Shown here piece after piece: positions 24,175 through 36,884 of a stretch of 64,000 bases of DNA. The stretch is from Leucaena leucocephala (Eukaryota > Streptophyta > Magnoliopsida > Fabales > Fabaceae), in the NCBI GenBank assembly GCA_037074615.1, contig CM073532.1:14096001-14160000 (forward strand), in the 5' to 3' direction. Position 1 is the stretch's first letter, and the number at the start of each line of letters is the position of its first letter. A program made the translations under genes and the position numbers. The notes under the pieces are model-generated. The model was not told where the DNA came from. It worked only from the letters and a program-made list of their open reading frames with translations, and did no database searches.

Positions 24175-25820
24175 CGGCGATGGATGGAATTGTTGAAAGA
24201 TTATGACTTCCAGATTAAATACCATCCAGGAAAAGCCAATGTGGTAGCTGATGCCCTAAGTAGAAAGGTGGTGCAGGTTGCATACATGATGATCAAGGAG
24301 TTGGAATTGATAGAAGATATGCGCGACTGGAGCCCTCTATATCAAATGCAACTGACGGAGAATCCTTTCGGAAGAGTTCATGTCAGGGCCTGCATAGAAG
24401 ATGAGATAAAAGAGGCTCAAAAGCAGGATAAGCTCACGGCAATATTCAAAGACAAACTGGCGAAGGGGAAGACAAGGAATTTCGAGATGTCCCCAGACGG
24501 ATTACTACAGTTTCGGGGAAGACCCTATATCCCTAATATTGTGGGATTAAGGGAAAGGATTCTGGAGGAAGTACATAAAAGTCGGTATACTGTACATCCA
24601 GGTATGACAAAGATGTACCATGATGTTAAAAGGTTATTTTGGTGGCCTGGATTGAAGAAAGATGTTGTGACTTATGTATCTAAGTGCTTGATCTGCCAGA
24701 AGGTGAAAGTTGAACATCAAAAGCTAGCAGGAACATTGCAGCCTCTAGAAATCCCTGAGTGGAAATGGGATGGGATTGCCATGGACTTTATGGAAGGACT
24801 ACCCCTGACTCCAAGTAGACATGATGCAGTATGGGTAGTAATTGATCGACTGACAAAGTTAGCACATTTTCTGGCAATCAAAAAGAGAGATTCTCTTGAA
24901 AAGCTGGCAAAGTTGTATATTAAGGAGATCGTTAGGCTTAATGGTATCCCGAGCAGCATTGTGTCTGATAGAGACCCTCGATTTACTTAAAATTTTTGGA
25001 GGGATTTACAGGAAGAAATGGGCACTACTCTAAGATTTAGTACAACTTATCATCCTCAGACAGATGGTCAATCTGAAAGAACAATACAAACGTTAGAGGA
25101 TATGCTGAGAGCATGTGTCTTAGATTTCAAGGGCAGCTGGGATATCCATTTACCCCTTATAGAGTTTGCTTATAACAATAGTTACCAAGCCAGTATTCAG
25201 ATGGCACCTTTTGAAGCACTCTATCGACGAAAATGTAGATCCCCCTTATGCTGGCTAGAGCTGAGCCAGAGAAGAATGCTTGGTCCTGATATAGTGGATC
25301 AAACCGCAGAGCAGATTGCGGTGATTAGAAAAAGATTGGTGACGGCTCAAAGTAGACAGAAAAGCTATGCAGATGTCAGAAGGAAGTCGTTGGAGTTTGA
25401 AGAAGGAGAACATGTATTCCTTAAGTTAACTCCAACCACGGGAGCCGGACGATCAATTAAAGTAAAGAAGTTGCATCCAAGATACATCGGACCATTCCAG
25501 ATTCTCTCAAAGATAGGAGCAGTAGCCTACAAGTTGGCTCTTCCTCTGAATCTCAGCCAGATACATGATGTGTTCCATGTTTCCCAATTAAAGAAGTATG
25601 TTCCAGATCCAACTCATGTGATTGAGCAAGATGAGGTTGCACTGCGAGATGACTTGACCTATGAGGTTAGACCGTGCGAATTACTGATAGAAAAGTCAAG
25701 CAGTTGCGGAATAAACAAATTCCTTTAGTTAAAGTGATCTGGAAAGGCTTGACTGAACAAGAAGCTACATGGGAAATAGAAGAAAAGATGAGAGAGAAGT
25801 ATCCTGAATTGTTTCAATAG
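24175..25820 (+). pseudogene. Integrase with chromodomain-like tail, element A
   Basis: After YHPGKANVVADALSRK comes the zinc-binding region (VHPGMTKMYHDVKRLFWWPG, CLICQKVKVEHQ). The DDE core shows D in GIAMDFMEGLP, D in IVSDRDPRF and E in QSERTIQTLEDML. A TAA at 24988 follows DPRFT. Then come YHPQTDGQ, LYRRKCRSPLCW, and the GPY-like region HPRYIGPFQILSKIG with YKLALP and LHDVFHVSQL-like text. A 1-nt deletion near 25671 shifts the frame; in the new frame RKVKQLRNKQIPLVKVIWKG and EQEATWEIEEKMREKYPELF form the chromodomain-type tail, ending TAG at 25818. Such tails steer chromoviruses to heterochromatin. Confidence 0.93.
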
Positions 25821-25859
25821 GATAGATGTAATGTAAATTTTGAGGACAAAATTTATTTT

Positions 25860-25873
25860 AAGGGGGAGAGAAA
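25860..25873 (+). other. Polypurine tract of element A
   Basis: AAGGGGGAGAGAAA directly before the 3' LTR; primes plus-strand DNA synthesis. Confidence 0.88.
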
Positions 25874-28800
25874 TGTAATATCCTTAATTTTCTGTACTGA
25901 TTTGTATGTATAGATTAGATGGAATATATGAGTTCTTTTTCAGGAAAAAGATGTGGTCCTTTATGTAAAGAAAAGGATTAAATTGCAAAAGAAAGGAAAT
26001 GAAGGGACTTAAATGCAATTATGGAAAGTTTAAGGTTAGGAAAGAAAGGTAGACAAAAATGTGGGGTCTTAAAGTGTAATTTTAGCCAAATTTAAGGGAC
26101 TTAATTGCAAAGAAGAAAAGTTCCCTGGGGCTAAAGTATAATTAAAGAAAAATAGGCCAGTAGTGGTTTGGACTGCTCGACAGCATTTCAGTCCCAGATT
26201 TCACCAGAAGATAGGGCAAGTGACGCTAGGTAATCCAGCTTAATACCGGAATTTTTGAAGACTCCAGATAGTAAAAAATGGACTGATCGTCCAAAAGTTA
26301 TAAAAATTCCTACCGGATACCCTAGATTTCAGATATAAGTAAGAAATTACAGGATGATGTACCCTTATGGGGCGGATGTCAGGAAACGGACAGAATACCG
26401 ATAGGAAATCTGTAGAAAAAGTTATTCATAAAATAGGAAATCCAGACGGGAGTATGAGGCCTCCAGGGATCCGATAGGGAGATTTATCGATATTTAAACT
26501 AAGACTGAATGAGGTCGGGTAACAACAGTCAGATGCCTGTTATGAACCAAATGGCTGCCCAGACACAGTAGGGCAGTGTATCTGACAGAAGGAGCCGGTG
26601 TCCGGATATGTGTGTAAACGGTGCATAAAAGCTAAAATATTCGGTGAGCCTGGACAGGGGAGGATTCCTCGTAATGCGTTCCATGAAGGTGTTGGACCCA
26701 GAAAGGCCCAAAAATGGCGCCATCAAAGGCCCAATAGGACACGTGGACTGATAGGTGGGCCAGTGTCCGGCAGAACCCCGGAAAAGTGCGAAATTACGAA
26801 AATACCCCTGTGTTGTACTAGAGGGGTAGTATATGTATAAGGGTATTTTGGTCATTCTGGATAGGCCTAGGAGCCAAGGCACATACAAATAAAGTTACCT
26901 AGAGTCAGTATATGCCCTGACAGGGTACAGAAAGATGTAAAATTATGATTTTACCCTTAGGGTTGAGATAGTGTAAGAAAGGGCACCCAGGGGTATTTTG
27001 GTAATTTGTCAAGGGATATTTCTTGGGAATCGAGCCATCAGAGTACTTGAGCTTGATCAGGATCCAAGATAACATTCCCAGAGCCCAAAAACGTAGGCCC
27101 AGTGATATGTGGGAAAAAGTGGCATTAAAATACTATTTTAATGCTGTTTTAATAAAGTAAAGTTACTCGGTCAGCACGATAATCGAGGAGATGATCAGAT
27201 AAAGTCGTGGACTTATCTGAATAGCATTGGATGGCGTGACAGGTGCCAGTAAGATGCCACATGGCGCCAACATAGAGGAGAAAGAAAAAGTTAAGGACAT
27301 GTGGCATAATCTTAGCCGGTGAGGCCAGTTTGCGGGAAATCGGACCGGACCGATACTGGATTGGACTGGAACTGCTGAGTCAGCTGATGAGGGATCCCAA
27401 GAGCTTGCAATTTCACCATGTGACATATGAGGTGTCCCATGAGGTGGCCTTGAGGTGATGTCATGCATGATGCAGTAAAAGGAATAAAAGAAAATAGGAA
27501 ATTTCGGAAAAACCAGGACCACAGGATCAGATGGCTTCAAAATTACAAGAATGCCATTGAAGGAAACTATAAATACCCCCCTTGCCTTCATTCTTCATGC
27601 CAAGAAGCAAGCTTAGAGAGATAAGGAAGTGCTTGAGAGAGAAAGTGAGAAAAAGAAAGAAGAAAGGAAGTTCTGGTGAAGTTGGAAGCAGTGTAGAAGT
27701 TCTGAAGTTCTGCTCTTGAGGTAGTAACTAATCCTAGCTTTTATGTAATGTCTTTGTGAATTGTTGTGCTATTGTTTGTTTGGATTGTTGTCTTATATGT
27801 TATGCTTGAAGCTCTATTACAATGCTATGATCGTATGTTATTGAATATTGAAGCATGCAGCATACTTATCTGTACACAACCACAAGCAAGCACTGTCACA
27901 CTGCATTACATATATTGTTATGATTGTTGCTACTGGGATTCTTTTGAATCTCATTCCCATATATAACATTACAGGGGGAGGTTTTGTCAAAATAAAATTT
28001 GGAAATTTTAAAAGACGCCGGTAGGCTGCCGAAATTCTGGCAACGAAGAAGGAACAAAGAAAGGAACTGATACGTACTGTGTACGTAGGTGCTGTCAAAG
28101 GAGGCTGGAAGTGAGTGGACCTAGCAGGTTCATCTAGTATTTCCTGGATACTTACGTAGAATGGTAGTTCCTACGAGAATTACCGAATCGGTACAAGATC
28201 GGTTACTTTCTACAGAAGGAATGTAGCAGTTATGTTGCCGGATTTTGGACAACGAAAAATGTAATAGAAATATGAGGATGTTAATCATGCACTGATGTAT
28301 AACAGTTGATTATTTAATAATGATTGTTATATGGCATGTTTGACTGATATATGATGTATGTATGCATTAATATGTAAGGTTAGTTGCTAAAAAATGACTC
28401 TGTGAACAGTAATCCGTGGAGACCAATTGATGTTTGGTAAATCATTAAAAATAGTAGATGGTTGAATAAATGTATGATATTTTTATGGTAAATAGTATAC
28501 ATACTAATATTTAATTTTATATATAGAATGCTTCATTTGGATGTATACACGAAAAGATATAAATTGTGAAAGTTGGGACCAGAATGTTGGATTCAGGAGA
28601 AAGTCATTGGATGAACATTAAAGTTGAAACGTTGACCCACATTGAATTTGTCAAGGAATGGTCAACCAATGATTTTTTCCTGAAATATAATTAAGTTATC
28701 TTAATGTATCAATTTGAACCACTTCATTTCGATTTTTCTAGAATTATTTATGAATTTTCAAAGTCAGGTCACTCATCTGGAATTTGCCACAGTGAACAGT

Positions 28801-28910
28801 ACCCGATATGAATAAAATTCCAAATTAAGAGTTTAGACTTCAATGACCCTGAAAGTGGTTCTAAGTGCTACTGAATGGTCCTTAAGATATGTAAAAATAA
28901 GGATGTGACA
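25874..28910 (+). repeat. Element A 3' LTR
   Basis: Same length and order as the 5' LTR with scattered substitutions; TATA box at 27568-27576, end GATGTGACA. Followed by GGAAT. Confidence 0.94.
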
Positions 28911-28915
28911 GGAAT

Positions 28916-29444
28916 TACAGAATCAGTACAGTTCAGTTACTTTTAAAGATGAAGTATAGTAGTTATACTGCCGGATTTCTGGCTGGAAAGATGTAATAGA
29001 GATATGAGGATTTTGTTCATGCCCTGTTGTATAACAATTTATTATTTAATAATAAATATTATTTGGCATGTTCATCTTGTGTATAAGTAGTTAGAATAAT
29101 GGGTTATCATAAGAGAAGTGATTGTGAGAGCAATTGAAAAGTTAAGAAATTAAGAGAGAAATTCGCAGGTCCTGAGGCAGCAGTGTTCCGACCTCAGTTT
29201 GACCTAGTAAAGAAAGAGTTTGGCCACGAAATTTGGTGAGCCAGTAGAACACATCTGGGCTTTACTTGGATAGGTAATAAGACTCATTTGAATGTGTAGA
29301 AGGAGATAAATCAGTTTTCAAAGTAAAGGTTTAGAATAAGGAACTTAAGAGTAAAATTTTAATTTCTGGGCTTAAGTTAAGATATAATCGAGTCAATATC
29401 GCTTCCGCAAGTGTACTCTGAGGGGTCTAAGGGAGGATGTCTCA
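28916..29444 (+). repeat. Element B 5' LTR, part 3
   Basis: Continues from 17289 after element A. Contains the terminal segment AGTGTACTCTGAGGGGTCTA and ends GATGTCTCA at 29444. Confidence 0.9.
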
Positions 29445-29447
29445 TTT

Positions 29448-29459
29448 TGGTATCAGAGC
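29448..29459 (+). other. Primer-binding site of element B (initiator tRNA-Met)
   Basis: TGGTATCAGAGC, three bases after the LTR end, as in elements A and C. Confidence 0.93.
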
Positions 29460-29629
29460 AAAAGGTTATGGCATAGACCAGAAAGGGCTCTGGTTCAGAG
29501 CATAAGATTCTGGCATAGAACAGAAGGTTCTGGCTCAGTGATGCTCTGAAGTAGTTAGAAGTGATATTTAATTGAGTTAAAGACATGAATTAGAAAGGTT
29601 ATTTCCCCTAGAGTACGAGATAATGACAC

Positions 29630-29891
29630 TAAAGTCGCCACAAATATGTGTAAAGGTCGCGACAGATATTCACTGAGAGATTTGGTCACGACGAGTATGT
29701 TTCAAGGTCGCGACTAGTAGTCACATAGAACTGAGGTTGCGACGAGAAAGGTCTTTTGTCGCGACTAAAATGGGTTTAGGTCGCGATAGTTATTCACAGA
29801 AGAATTAAAGGTTGCGACGTGATGAGGCCTATGGTCGCGACAAGTAATGTTGCAGTACGCGACTAGTGTGCAAAAGAGTCCAGGTCACTAT
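29630..29891. repeat. TCGCGAC array in element B, left half
   Basis: Five exact TCGCGA sites (near 29657, 29708, 29759, 29781, 29834) and several decayed forms, starting about 180 nt after the PBS. The array is cut by the copia insertion at 29897 and continues at 38800. Confidence 0.9.
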
Positions 29892-30750
29892 GGTAGTGTT
29901 CGAAATTATGCCCTAGAGGCCAATCATTGTCTTATAAACAATATTGTTTTATGAATTTCTTAATTATGTTATCACATTATTTGCATATTTACTGTGATGA
30001 CCATCCTTGGATAACTCATGAGCTTATCCTAAATGTCCCTGGTCGGTTATCTATGCGGGAGCAGAGATGAAATAAGACCAGTATGACTTTAAAGATATAT
30101 AGAGATATAAATCAAAGTCATAGGCACATGTAAGAGTACAGGGTGCTGGACTGACCCGCTATGAGAGAGCTACATGGGTTAAGTCATAAGCTTCTCCCAT
30201 ATACAAGCCAGGTCAATATGCCCTTTGACATGAGATCATCATGGATTCCTACATGACAAACGCTCAGCTTTGACCTAGTCAAAAGTTACTTTTGACCGAG
30301 TGATCATAAAGGCTATGTTCGGGCTCAGTGGTTTTTCATGCGGAGGAATGTGAATGGTCAAGATAGAATTTGTCCCTCACATTTGTAGAGAGATATTACT
30401 GGGCCCCTCGATGAGTGAGTCTGAGAAATGTATGGCCATACTGTAATGGAAGGGTAGTTCCATTAATATAGTCAGACTGCTCAGGGATCGAGAAAGTAAC
30501 AGTCAGGAATAGGAGGATGACGTTCATCATGCCTCATCCATGACCGAAATATCGTGTGACAAAAGGGACGTGATATGGTTGTATGAAAGGTAACATCGTT
30601 CATCGATCCTCATATGATTTGGGTAGTCGTAATGTCTTGCTAGAGGCCGCTTATGACTTGTGGGTTATTATAGTAACTAGCCCACTGCCAACTTCATATG
30701 GGCCTACAGGGTCGCACACAAAATAGCCTAACACGAGCTGTGATGTCCAG

Positions 30751-30787
30751 ATTCATTGAATCTAAGAGATGTCTAGATTCAATGAAT
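30751..30787. repeat. 13-bp inverted repeat in copia LTR
   Basis: ATTCATTGAATCT and AGATTCAATGAAT with an 11-nt loop; also in the 3' LTR (about 37739-37775) and, reversed, in the solo LTR (about 54420-54460). Could form a hairpin in RNA or bind a dimeric protein. Confidence 0.8.
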
Positions 30788-31439
30788 AGTCCAGGGTGGA
30801 TATATATATTTTATATATATAAATTTGTATATATATATTATATATATAATATAAGAGATATTTACAAGATTTAATTTATAAGGATAAATTAAATTTCTAT
30901 CACTTTTGAATTTGAATTTAAATGGATATGATCTATTTGAATTTAAAATTCAAATTCATAAGATATCTCAAATTTGATTTATGAGAATAAATCAAATATA
31001 ATTCCGTCTTATCTTTATTAAATAAATAGGTGATTTAAATTTGTGGGACGGATTTAATAAAAAATATATTTATTTAATTAGTTTATTATCAAATTATGCA
31101 ATATATGATATTGTATTTATTTCAAAATTAATATAAGATTAATTCTGAAGCCTGGCCCAATTAGGAGCCCGATAGCATCCTATATATTTGACATTGGGAG
31201 CTAGGGTTCTACACACAACACACAACACACAAGAGAAAAAGGGGCAAGGAGAGTGCAAAAGGTTTGCAGATAAGAAACTGTTAGAATAGAGATGGTGAGG
31301 ACGGAATCTTGAGAAAACCCTAGAGGGACAAGAGGCGCTAGCATGTCGTTTGTGGTTGGAAGGTTATTGGTGTGGATACCGGTAGAGGAAGCTGATCTGA
31401 GTTGTCGACTTCTTTAGAACGAGAAAAGAGCACCAGGTA

Positions 31440-31735
31440 CGATGAGGTCGCGACCAAATTGGCTTCTGAACGTCAGAAATCTGAAAAGATACTACAGGTC
31501 ACGACTAGAAGTAGAGGAAGTGACGACAGAAAACTCCAAAGACGACAGGTCACGACTAGAAGCTGAGTAGGTCGCGACTGAAAACTCTAGAGGCAACAGG
31601 TCGCGACTAGAAGATGAGGAGGTTGCGACTAACAACTACAGAGGCTACAGGTCGCGACGAGAAGCTGAGTAGGTCATGACTGAAAGTTCCAGAGGCGAAG
31701 AGTCACGACTAGTAGATTCGGAGGTCGTGAGTAAA
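31440..31735. repeat. TCGCGAC array in copia 5' LTR
   Basis: About nine sites, four exact TCGCGA; others are TCACGAC, TTGCGAC, TCATGAC or GTGACGAC. The dominant unit is GGTCGCGACTAGAAG alternating with GTCGCGACTGAAAACTC. The last two units are missing from the 3' LTR. Confidence 0.9.
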
Positions 31736-31855
31736 GCTCGAATACCGAAGGTAACACTTCTTTCTCCTTGACTTAAACAAATTCGGTAGATCCTGGCTGG
31801 GAATGGAAAAAAATTTTAAGTTAACTTCCGCTGCATGTCTTCCAATTCCCTACAG

Positions 31856-31867
31856 TGGTATCAGAGC
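31856..31867 (+). other. Copia primer-binding site (initiator tRNA-Met)
   Basis: TGGTATCAGAGC one base after the LTR end. Confidence 0.94.
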
Positions 31868-32887
31868 CATGCCATTTTGTTGATACATGTGATGTATGTT
31901 AGACTTCTTAGCTGTTCATATGATAACATGCGAGATATGTATGACATATACGTAATCCGAAAGGAAACTTCTTAGCTGTTCATATGATAACCGGCTAGCG
32001 GGACCGCCGTGCTACCTGTTCGTAGCGCAATATAATCGAAAGATATACTTGCTTTCCTAATGTATGAATGTTTTAAAACATTTATTGCCCTTCAAATAGT
32101 ATGAATTTTGATTCTTGAATGTTTGGGTATAGTGAACAATATGGCTCTAGATTACAAGTGTTGTAATTTTTCTAAATACGGCCTACGCGTCGTGCCTTCC
32201 TCTAATTACTCTCGTTGTACATTCTCTTCTCATCTCACTCCCCTGGAATGTTAAAACGAGGTTTCCTTATATAATTTTCCTATTCTAATTAGACAGCTCC
32301 TCTCATTGGCTTGAGGGGACTTAGGATAGGTGAGCCATATTGTATCACGTTTAAGATTATGCATCTTATGATTATATCACTACATGTATGTTCTATATGC
32401 ATAATACTGGTATGAGATACAATCGAGATACATGCAAACCGGATAGTTAATTAAACCGTCTAAATGAAATCTTAAGTCATATGCCGTCAATTAATGAACA
32501 CTTATCAAAACCTCGATCGCTCATTTGTAGGCTCCACCAAAGTGGGTGCATTTGAGTTATCTTGGGGAGATAAGCAAGAGTAATGGTGCTACTCTTATGT
32601 TTGTTATTGTTTGACTTAATTGAGTTTATCAAAATAGTTCTCAAGGTATTAGATGGGATTAAAATATGCCGGATCATATGATGATGGAATCCCATAAACA
32701 TCTAAGAGTTACATTTGATGTAATTGGTAAAGTTATTACCTACCTAAATAACTTAAAGTTGAGCGTCTTGCCAAAGCGGACTCAAGTTTAAGCCAAATAT
32801 GGATCTTAGCCCACTAATTATTACATTGAGGGTTGTTTTATTCAGTGGCAGATTGCTAATTCGCTTGCATATTTTAATTGTAGAATC
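31868..32887 (+). other. Copia untranslated leader
   Basis: About 1 kb between PBS and gag. A short direct repeat is visible (CTTCTTAGCTGTTCATATGA near 31897 and 31968). No ORF worth reporting. Confidence 0.6.
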
Positions 32888-35161
32888 ATGACGACTAGTA
32901 ATACTGCTGCATTATCGTTGCGATCTGTCCTTGAGAAGGACAAACTCAATGGGAAAAAGTTTCTTGACTAGTTCAGGAACTTGAGAATTGTTCTCAAGCA
33001 GGAAAGAAAGGTATATGTCATAGATCAACCCATTCCTGAGGAGCCAACAGCTAATGCTCCTAAAGCTCAGAGAGATTCTTATGCGAAGCATAGGGAAGAC
33101 TCTGTCGATGTGGGATGCTTGATGCTTGCCACCATGGTTCCAGAGCTCCAAAGAGATCTGGAACACATGGAGGCTTATGAGATGATTGTGCATCTTAAGG
33201 AAATGTTCCAGCAACAGGCAAGGCAAGAGAGGTATGAGACCACTAAGGCCTTACATTCCTGCAAGATGGCTGAAGGTGCATCAGTAAGTACTCATGTCTT
33301 AAAGATGAAAGGGTACATTGATCACCTTGAGAGGCTTGGATTTCCCATGATCCAGGAGTTAGCTACAGATTTGATCTTGAACTCACTCCCGGAAAGTTAT
33401 GACCAGTTTGTCATGAACTACAACATGAACAACATGGAGAAATCTATTTCTGAACTGCATGGGATGCTTAAAACTGCTGAGCCGACTGTTAAGAAGAAGC
33501 CCAGTGCAGTTTTGATGGTTCAGAAAGGAAAGGGTATGAAAAAGAAAGGCAAGGGCAAGAGGAAGGGTCATGGCTCATCTGGAAAGACCAAAGAGTCAGG
33601 CAAGCCTGAAACCAAGCCTACTCCAAAGAAGGCAAAGCCTCCAAAGGAAGGAGTTTGTTTCTTCTGCAATGAACTGGGTCATTGGAAGAGGAATTGCAAA
33701 CTCTACCTTGAAGATCTGAAAAAGAACAAGAAGGATAGCGGGGCTATCGCTTCAGGTATTTATGTTATAGACATTCATCTCTCTACTTCCACTACATGGG
33801 TATTAGATACTGCATGTGGTTCTCACATTTGTACAAATGTGCAGGGCCTAAAGGACAGTAGAAAGTTGAATAAGGGCGAAGTTGACCTACGAGTTGGAAA
33901 TAGAGCAAAGGTTGCTGCTTTAGCTGTAGGCACTTATGAATTAGTTCTGCCCACTGGGCTTTTGTTAGTTTTGAACAATTGCTATTATGTTCCTGCTTTA
34001 AGTAGTAACATTGTTTCTCTTTCTTATTTGGATAAGGAAGGTTACACTTCCATTACTAGGAATGGTAGATGTTCCATTTATCGTAGTGATATTTTCTATG
34101 CTTATGGTGATTTGCATGTTGATCATTACATATTAAAATTGGAACAACCCAATCATGGAAATATCTATAACATAACCGCCAAAAGGGTCAAACCAAATGA
34201 TTTGAATCTGACATACCTCTGGCACTGTCGTCTGGGCCACATAAATGAGAAACGCATTTCTAAACTCCATCAAGATGGATTTCTCGACTCATTTGATTTT
34301 GAATCATATGATACTTGCGAATCTTGTTTGTTAGGTAAGATGACAAAGTCACCTTTCACTGGGCACAGTGAGAGGGCCACTAATTTGTTGGGCCTCATAC
34401 ATAGAGATGTGTGTGGACCGATGAATACAAATGGTGGAGGAGGTTATTCGTACTTCATCACATTCATAGATGGTTTCAGTAGATATGGCTACGTCTATCT
34501 AATAAAACATAAATACGAATCTTTTGAAATGTTCAAGATATTTCAAAATGAAGTATAAAACCAGCTTGGTAAAACAATTAAAGCCCTTCGATCTGATCGA
34601 GGTGGTGAATATTTGAGCCAAGAGTTTATCGATCATCTTAGGAATTGTGGGATAGTCTCACAATTAACTCCTCCAGGAACACCACAATGGAATGGCATTT
34701 CTGAACGGAGAAATCGAACACTATTAGATATGGTTCGATCCATGATGAGTCAAACAGATCTTCCACCGTCCTTTTGGGGCCACGCCCTAGAGACAGCTAC
34801 GTTCACATTGAATCGTGTTCCATCTAAGGCAGTTGAAAAGACTCTGTATGAGATATGGACTGGGAGGAAACCTAGTTTGTCTTTTCTCAACATTTGGGGA
34901 TGTGAGGTCTATGTTAAGCAACAAGCCTCAGATAAGTTAGCGCCCAAATCTTCAAAGTTCCTTTTTGTGGGATATCCTGAGGAAACCAAGGGATATTATG
35001 TCTACAACCACACTGATAACAAAGTGTTTGTTGTCAGAAATGGTATCTTTCTCGAACGAGAATTTATCTCTAAAAGAACCAGTGGGAGTAAGGTATATCT
35101 TGAAGAAGTTCGAGAGCCACAAGACACCACAGAATTAGAGATGGAAAATGGAGAAGACTAA
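32888..35161 (+). pseudogene. Copia gag, protease and integrase
   Basis: Start ATG at 32888 (MTTSNTAALSLRSVLEKDKL). TAG at 32969 replaces the Trp expected in FLDWFRNLR. Gag continues with a UBN2-type domain (CLMLATMVPELQRDLEHMEAY, LILNSLPESYDQFVMNY), a Lys-rich linker and a CCHC knuckle CFFCNELGHWKRNC. Protease: WVLDTACGSHIC, where relatives have DTG. GAG-pre-integrase: LWHCRLGHINEKRI, CESCLLGKMTKSPF. Integrase: Asp in HRDVCGPM, FIDGFSRYGYVYL, TAA at 34556, then Asp in LRSDRGGEY and Glu in GISERRNRTLLDM. TAA at 35159. Gag packages the RNA; integrase inserts the cDNA. Protease change and stops show it is dead. Confidence 0.94.
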
Positions 35162-36870
35162 CAACAAGTTGTTGAGACTCCTCAAGTCACGCAAGGCCCA
35201 CGGCGATCTAATAGGGCACGACTTCAGCCTCAGAGATATGGATTTCTGATTGCTGACAATCGTGATGTGTTGCTCATTGAGCATAATGAGCCAACTACCT
35301 ATCGAGAAGCTATAGTGGGACCAAACTCAGAAAAATGGCTTAGTGCCATGAAGTCTGAGACGTAATCCATGTACGACAATAAGGTATGGACCTTAGTCGA
35401 TCCGCCTGAAGGTGTAAAAACCGTAGGGTGCAAGTGGGTTTTAAAGAGAAAACCGACATGGATGGCAATATAAATGTCTTCAAGGCACGACTGGTTGCAA
35501 AAGGATTTACTCAAACTCATGGTGTAGACTATGATGAGACCTTTTCCCCAGTTGCAATGGCCAAATCAATCAGAATCCTCCTTGCCATTGAAGCATATTA
35601 TGACTATAAAATATGACAAATGGACGTCAAGACAGCCTTCCTTAATGGAAAGCTCCTTGAGGATGTGTACATGACACAACCTGAAGGGTTTGTGCGTTCT
35701 GAGGACTCTGGTAAGGTGTGCAAGCTTCAAAGGTCTATTTATGGACTGAAGCAAGCATCTCGGAGTTGGAATCATCGTTTTGATGAAGTAGTCAAAGAGT
35801 TTGGATTTCTTCAAAACATTGATGAACCTTGTGTGTATAAGAAGGTTAGTGGGAGCACAGTTATGTTTTTGGTACTCTATATCGATGACATCCTACTTAT
35901 TGGGAATGACATTGCTACCTTGCAGATTGTCAAGTCTTGGTTAGGAAAGTCTTTCTCAATGAAAGACTTGGGTGAAGCCACCTACATCTTAGGAATTAGG
36001 ATCTATAGAGATAGATCTAAAAGGCTTCTAGGACTCAATCAGAGCACATATATAGACAAGATACTGCATAGGTTTAGTATGCAGGAATCAAAGAGGGGTT
36101 TCATACCCATGTCTCATGGTATTCACCTTAGCAAGGATTTGTATCCTAGTACCCCTGATCAGCGAGGTCGCATGAGTAAGGTTCCATAAGCCTCGGCCAT
36201 AGGATCCATCATGTATGCCATGTTATGTACTCGACCGGATGTCTCGTTTGCCTTAAGTATGACTAGCACATATCAATAGGACCCCGGACAGGGCCATTGG
36301 ACTGCTGTCAAGAATATCCTTAAGTACTTAAGAGGGACTAAGGACTTATTCTTGGTCTATGGTGGATTGGATGATGAGCTCTGTGTAACTAGTTACACAG
36401 ATGCAAGTTTCCAAACTGACCAGGACCACCAAAAAACGCAATCTGGATACGTATTCCTCCTGAATAATGGAGCAGTAAGCTGGAAGAGCTCCAAGCAGAG
36501 TACTGTAGCAGATTGTGCAACGGAAACCGAGTATATAGCAGCATCTGATGCAGCTAAGGAGGCTGTTTGGATCAGGAAGTTCATTACTGAACTAGGGGTG
36601 ATACCTACCATCTCAGATCCGATAACTTTGTTCTGTGACAATAGTGGTGCCGTTGCACAAGCCAGAGTACCTAGGTCACATCAAAGGACCAAGCATATAC
36701 TCAGGCGATTTCATCTCATCAGAGAAATCAATGATAGAGGTGATACAAAAATATGCAAGGTAGCAGGGGAAGACAATGTTGCTGATCCTGTAACAAAGCC
36801 GCTTGTGCAAGCAAAGCATGAGTATCATGTTAGGTCAATGGGAATTAAGCAAATTAATGATAGTACCTAG
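35162..36870 (+). pseudogene. Copia reverse transcriptase and RNase H
   Basis: After RRSNRARLQPQRYGFL and YREAIVGPNSEKWLSAMKSE (TAA at 35363), a 1-nt deletion in an A-run near 35448 shifts the frame within KWVLKRK. RT then reads FKARLVAKGFTQTHGVDYDE, TFSPVAMAKSIRILLAI, TGA at 35614 (Trp in relatives), QMDVKTAFLNGKL, SIYGLKQASRSWN, and the catalytic YIDDILLIGND near 35880. Stops at 36187 and 36277 precede RNase H: TSYTDASFQTD, SGYVFLLNNGAVSWKSSKQ, TEYIAASDAAKEAVW, LFCDNSGAVAQA, KHILRRFHLIRE, and VADPVTKPL. The normal stop is TAG at 36868. Confidence 0.95.
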
Positions 36871-36872
36871 TG

Positions 36873-36884
36873 CAAGTGGGAGGA
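36873..36884 (+). other. Copia polypurine tract
   Basis: CAAGTGGGAGGA directly before the 3' LTR. Confidence 0.8.

Larger units (their letters stand above)
17290..28910 (+). mobile_element. Element A: complete Ty3/gypsy chromovirus, Tekay/Del-like, TSD GGAAT
   Basis: Two LTRs of 3038 and 3037 nt start TGTAATATCC and end GATGTGATA/GATGTGACA. GGAAT lies at 17285-17289 and 28911-28915. A tRNA-Met PBS and a purine tract flank the internal region, which encodes a leader ORF, gag, PR, RT, RNase H, IN and a C-terminal chromodomain-like tail. The chromodomain, long LTRs and PBS fit the Tekay/Del lineage; a phylogeny would be needed to confirm. All pol parts are in one frame until a 1-nt deletion near 25671, with stops at 21301, 22405, 22699, 24172 and 24988, so the copy is inactive. 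It carries no TCGCGAC array. Confidence 0.93.
29897..31854 (+). repeat. Copia 5' LTR
   Basis: Contains a 13-bp perfect inverted repeat (30751-30763 with 30775-30787), then an AT-rich stretch with TATATA runs and TTTGAATTTGAATTT-like inverted repeats (30795-31130), a possible TATA box (31181-31187), and a TCGCGAC array (31440-31735) about 120 nt before the LTR end. Confidence 0.93.

Noticed and set aside
30800..31130. Long TA-rich tract as a possible MITE or origin
   Set aside because: It is present in all three copia LTRs at the same place, so it is part of the LTR.
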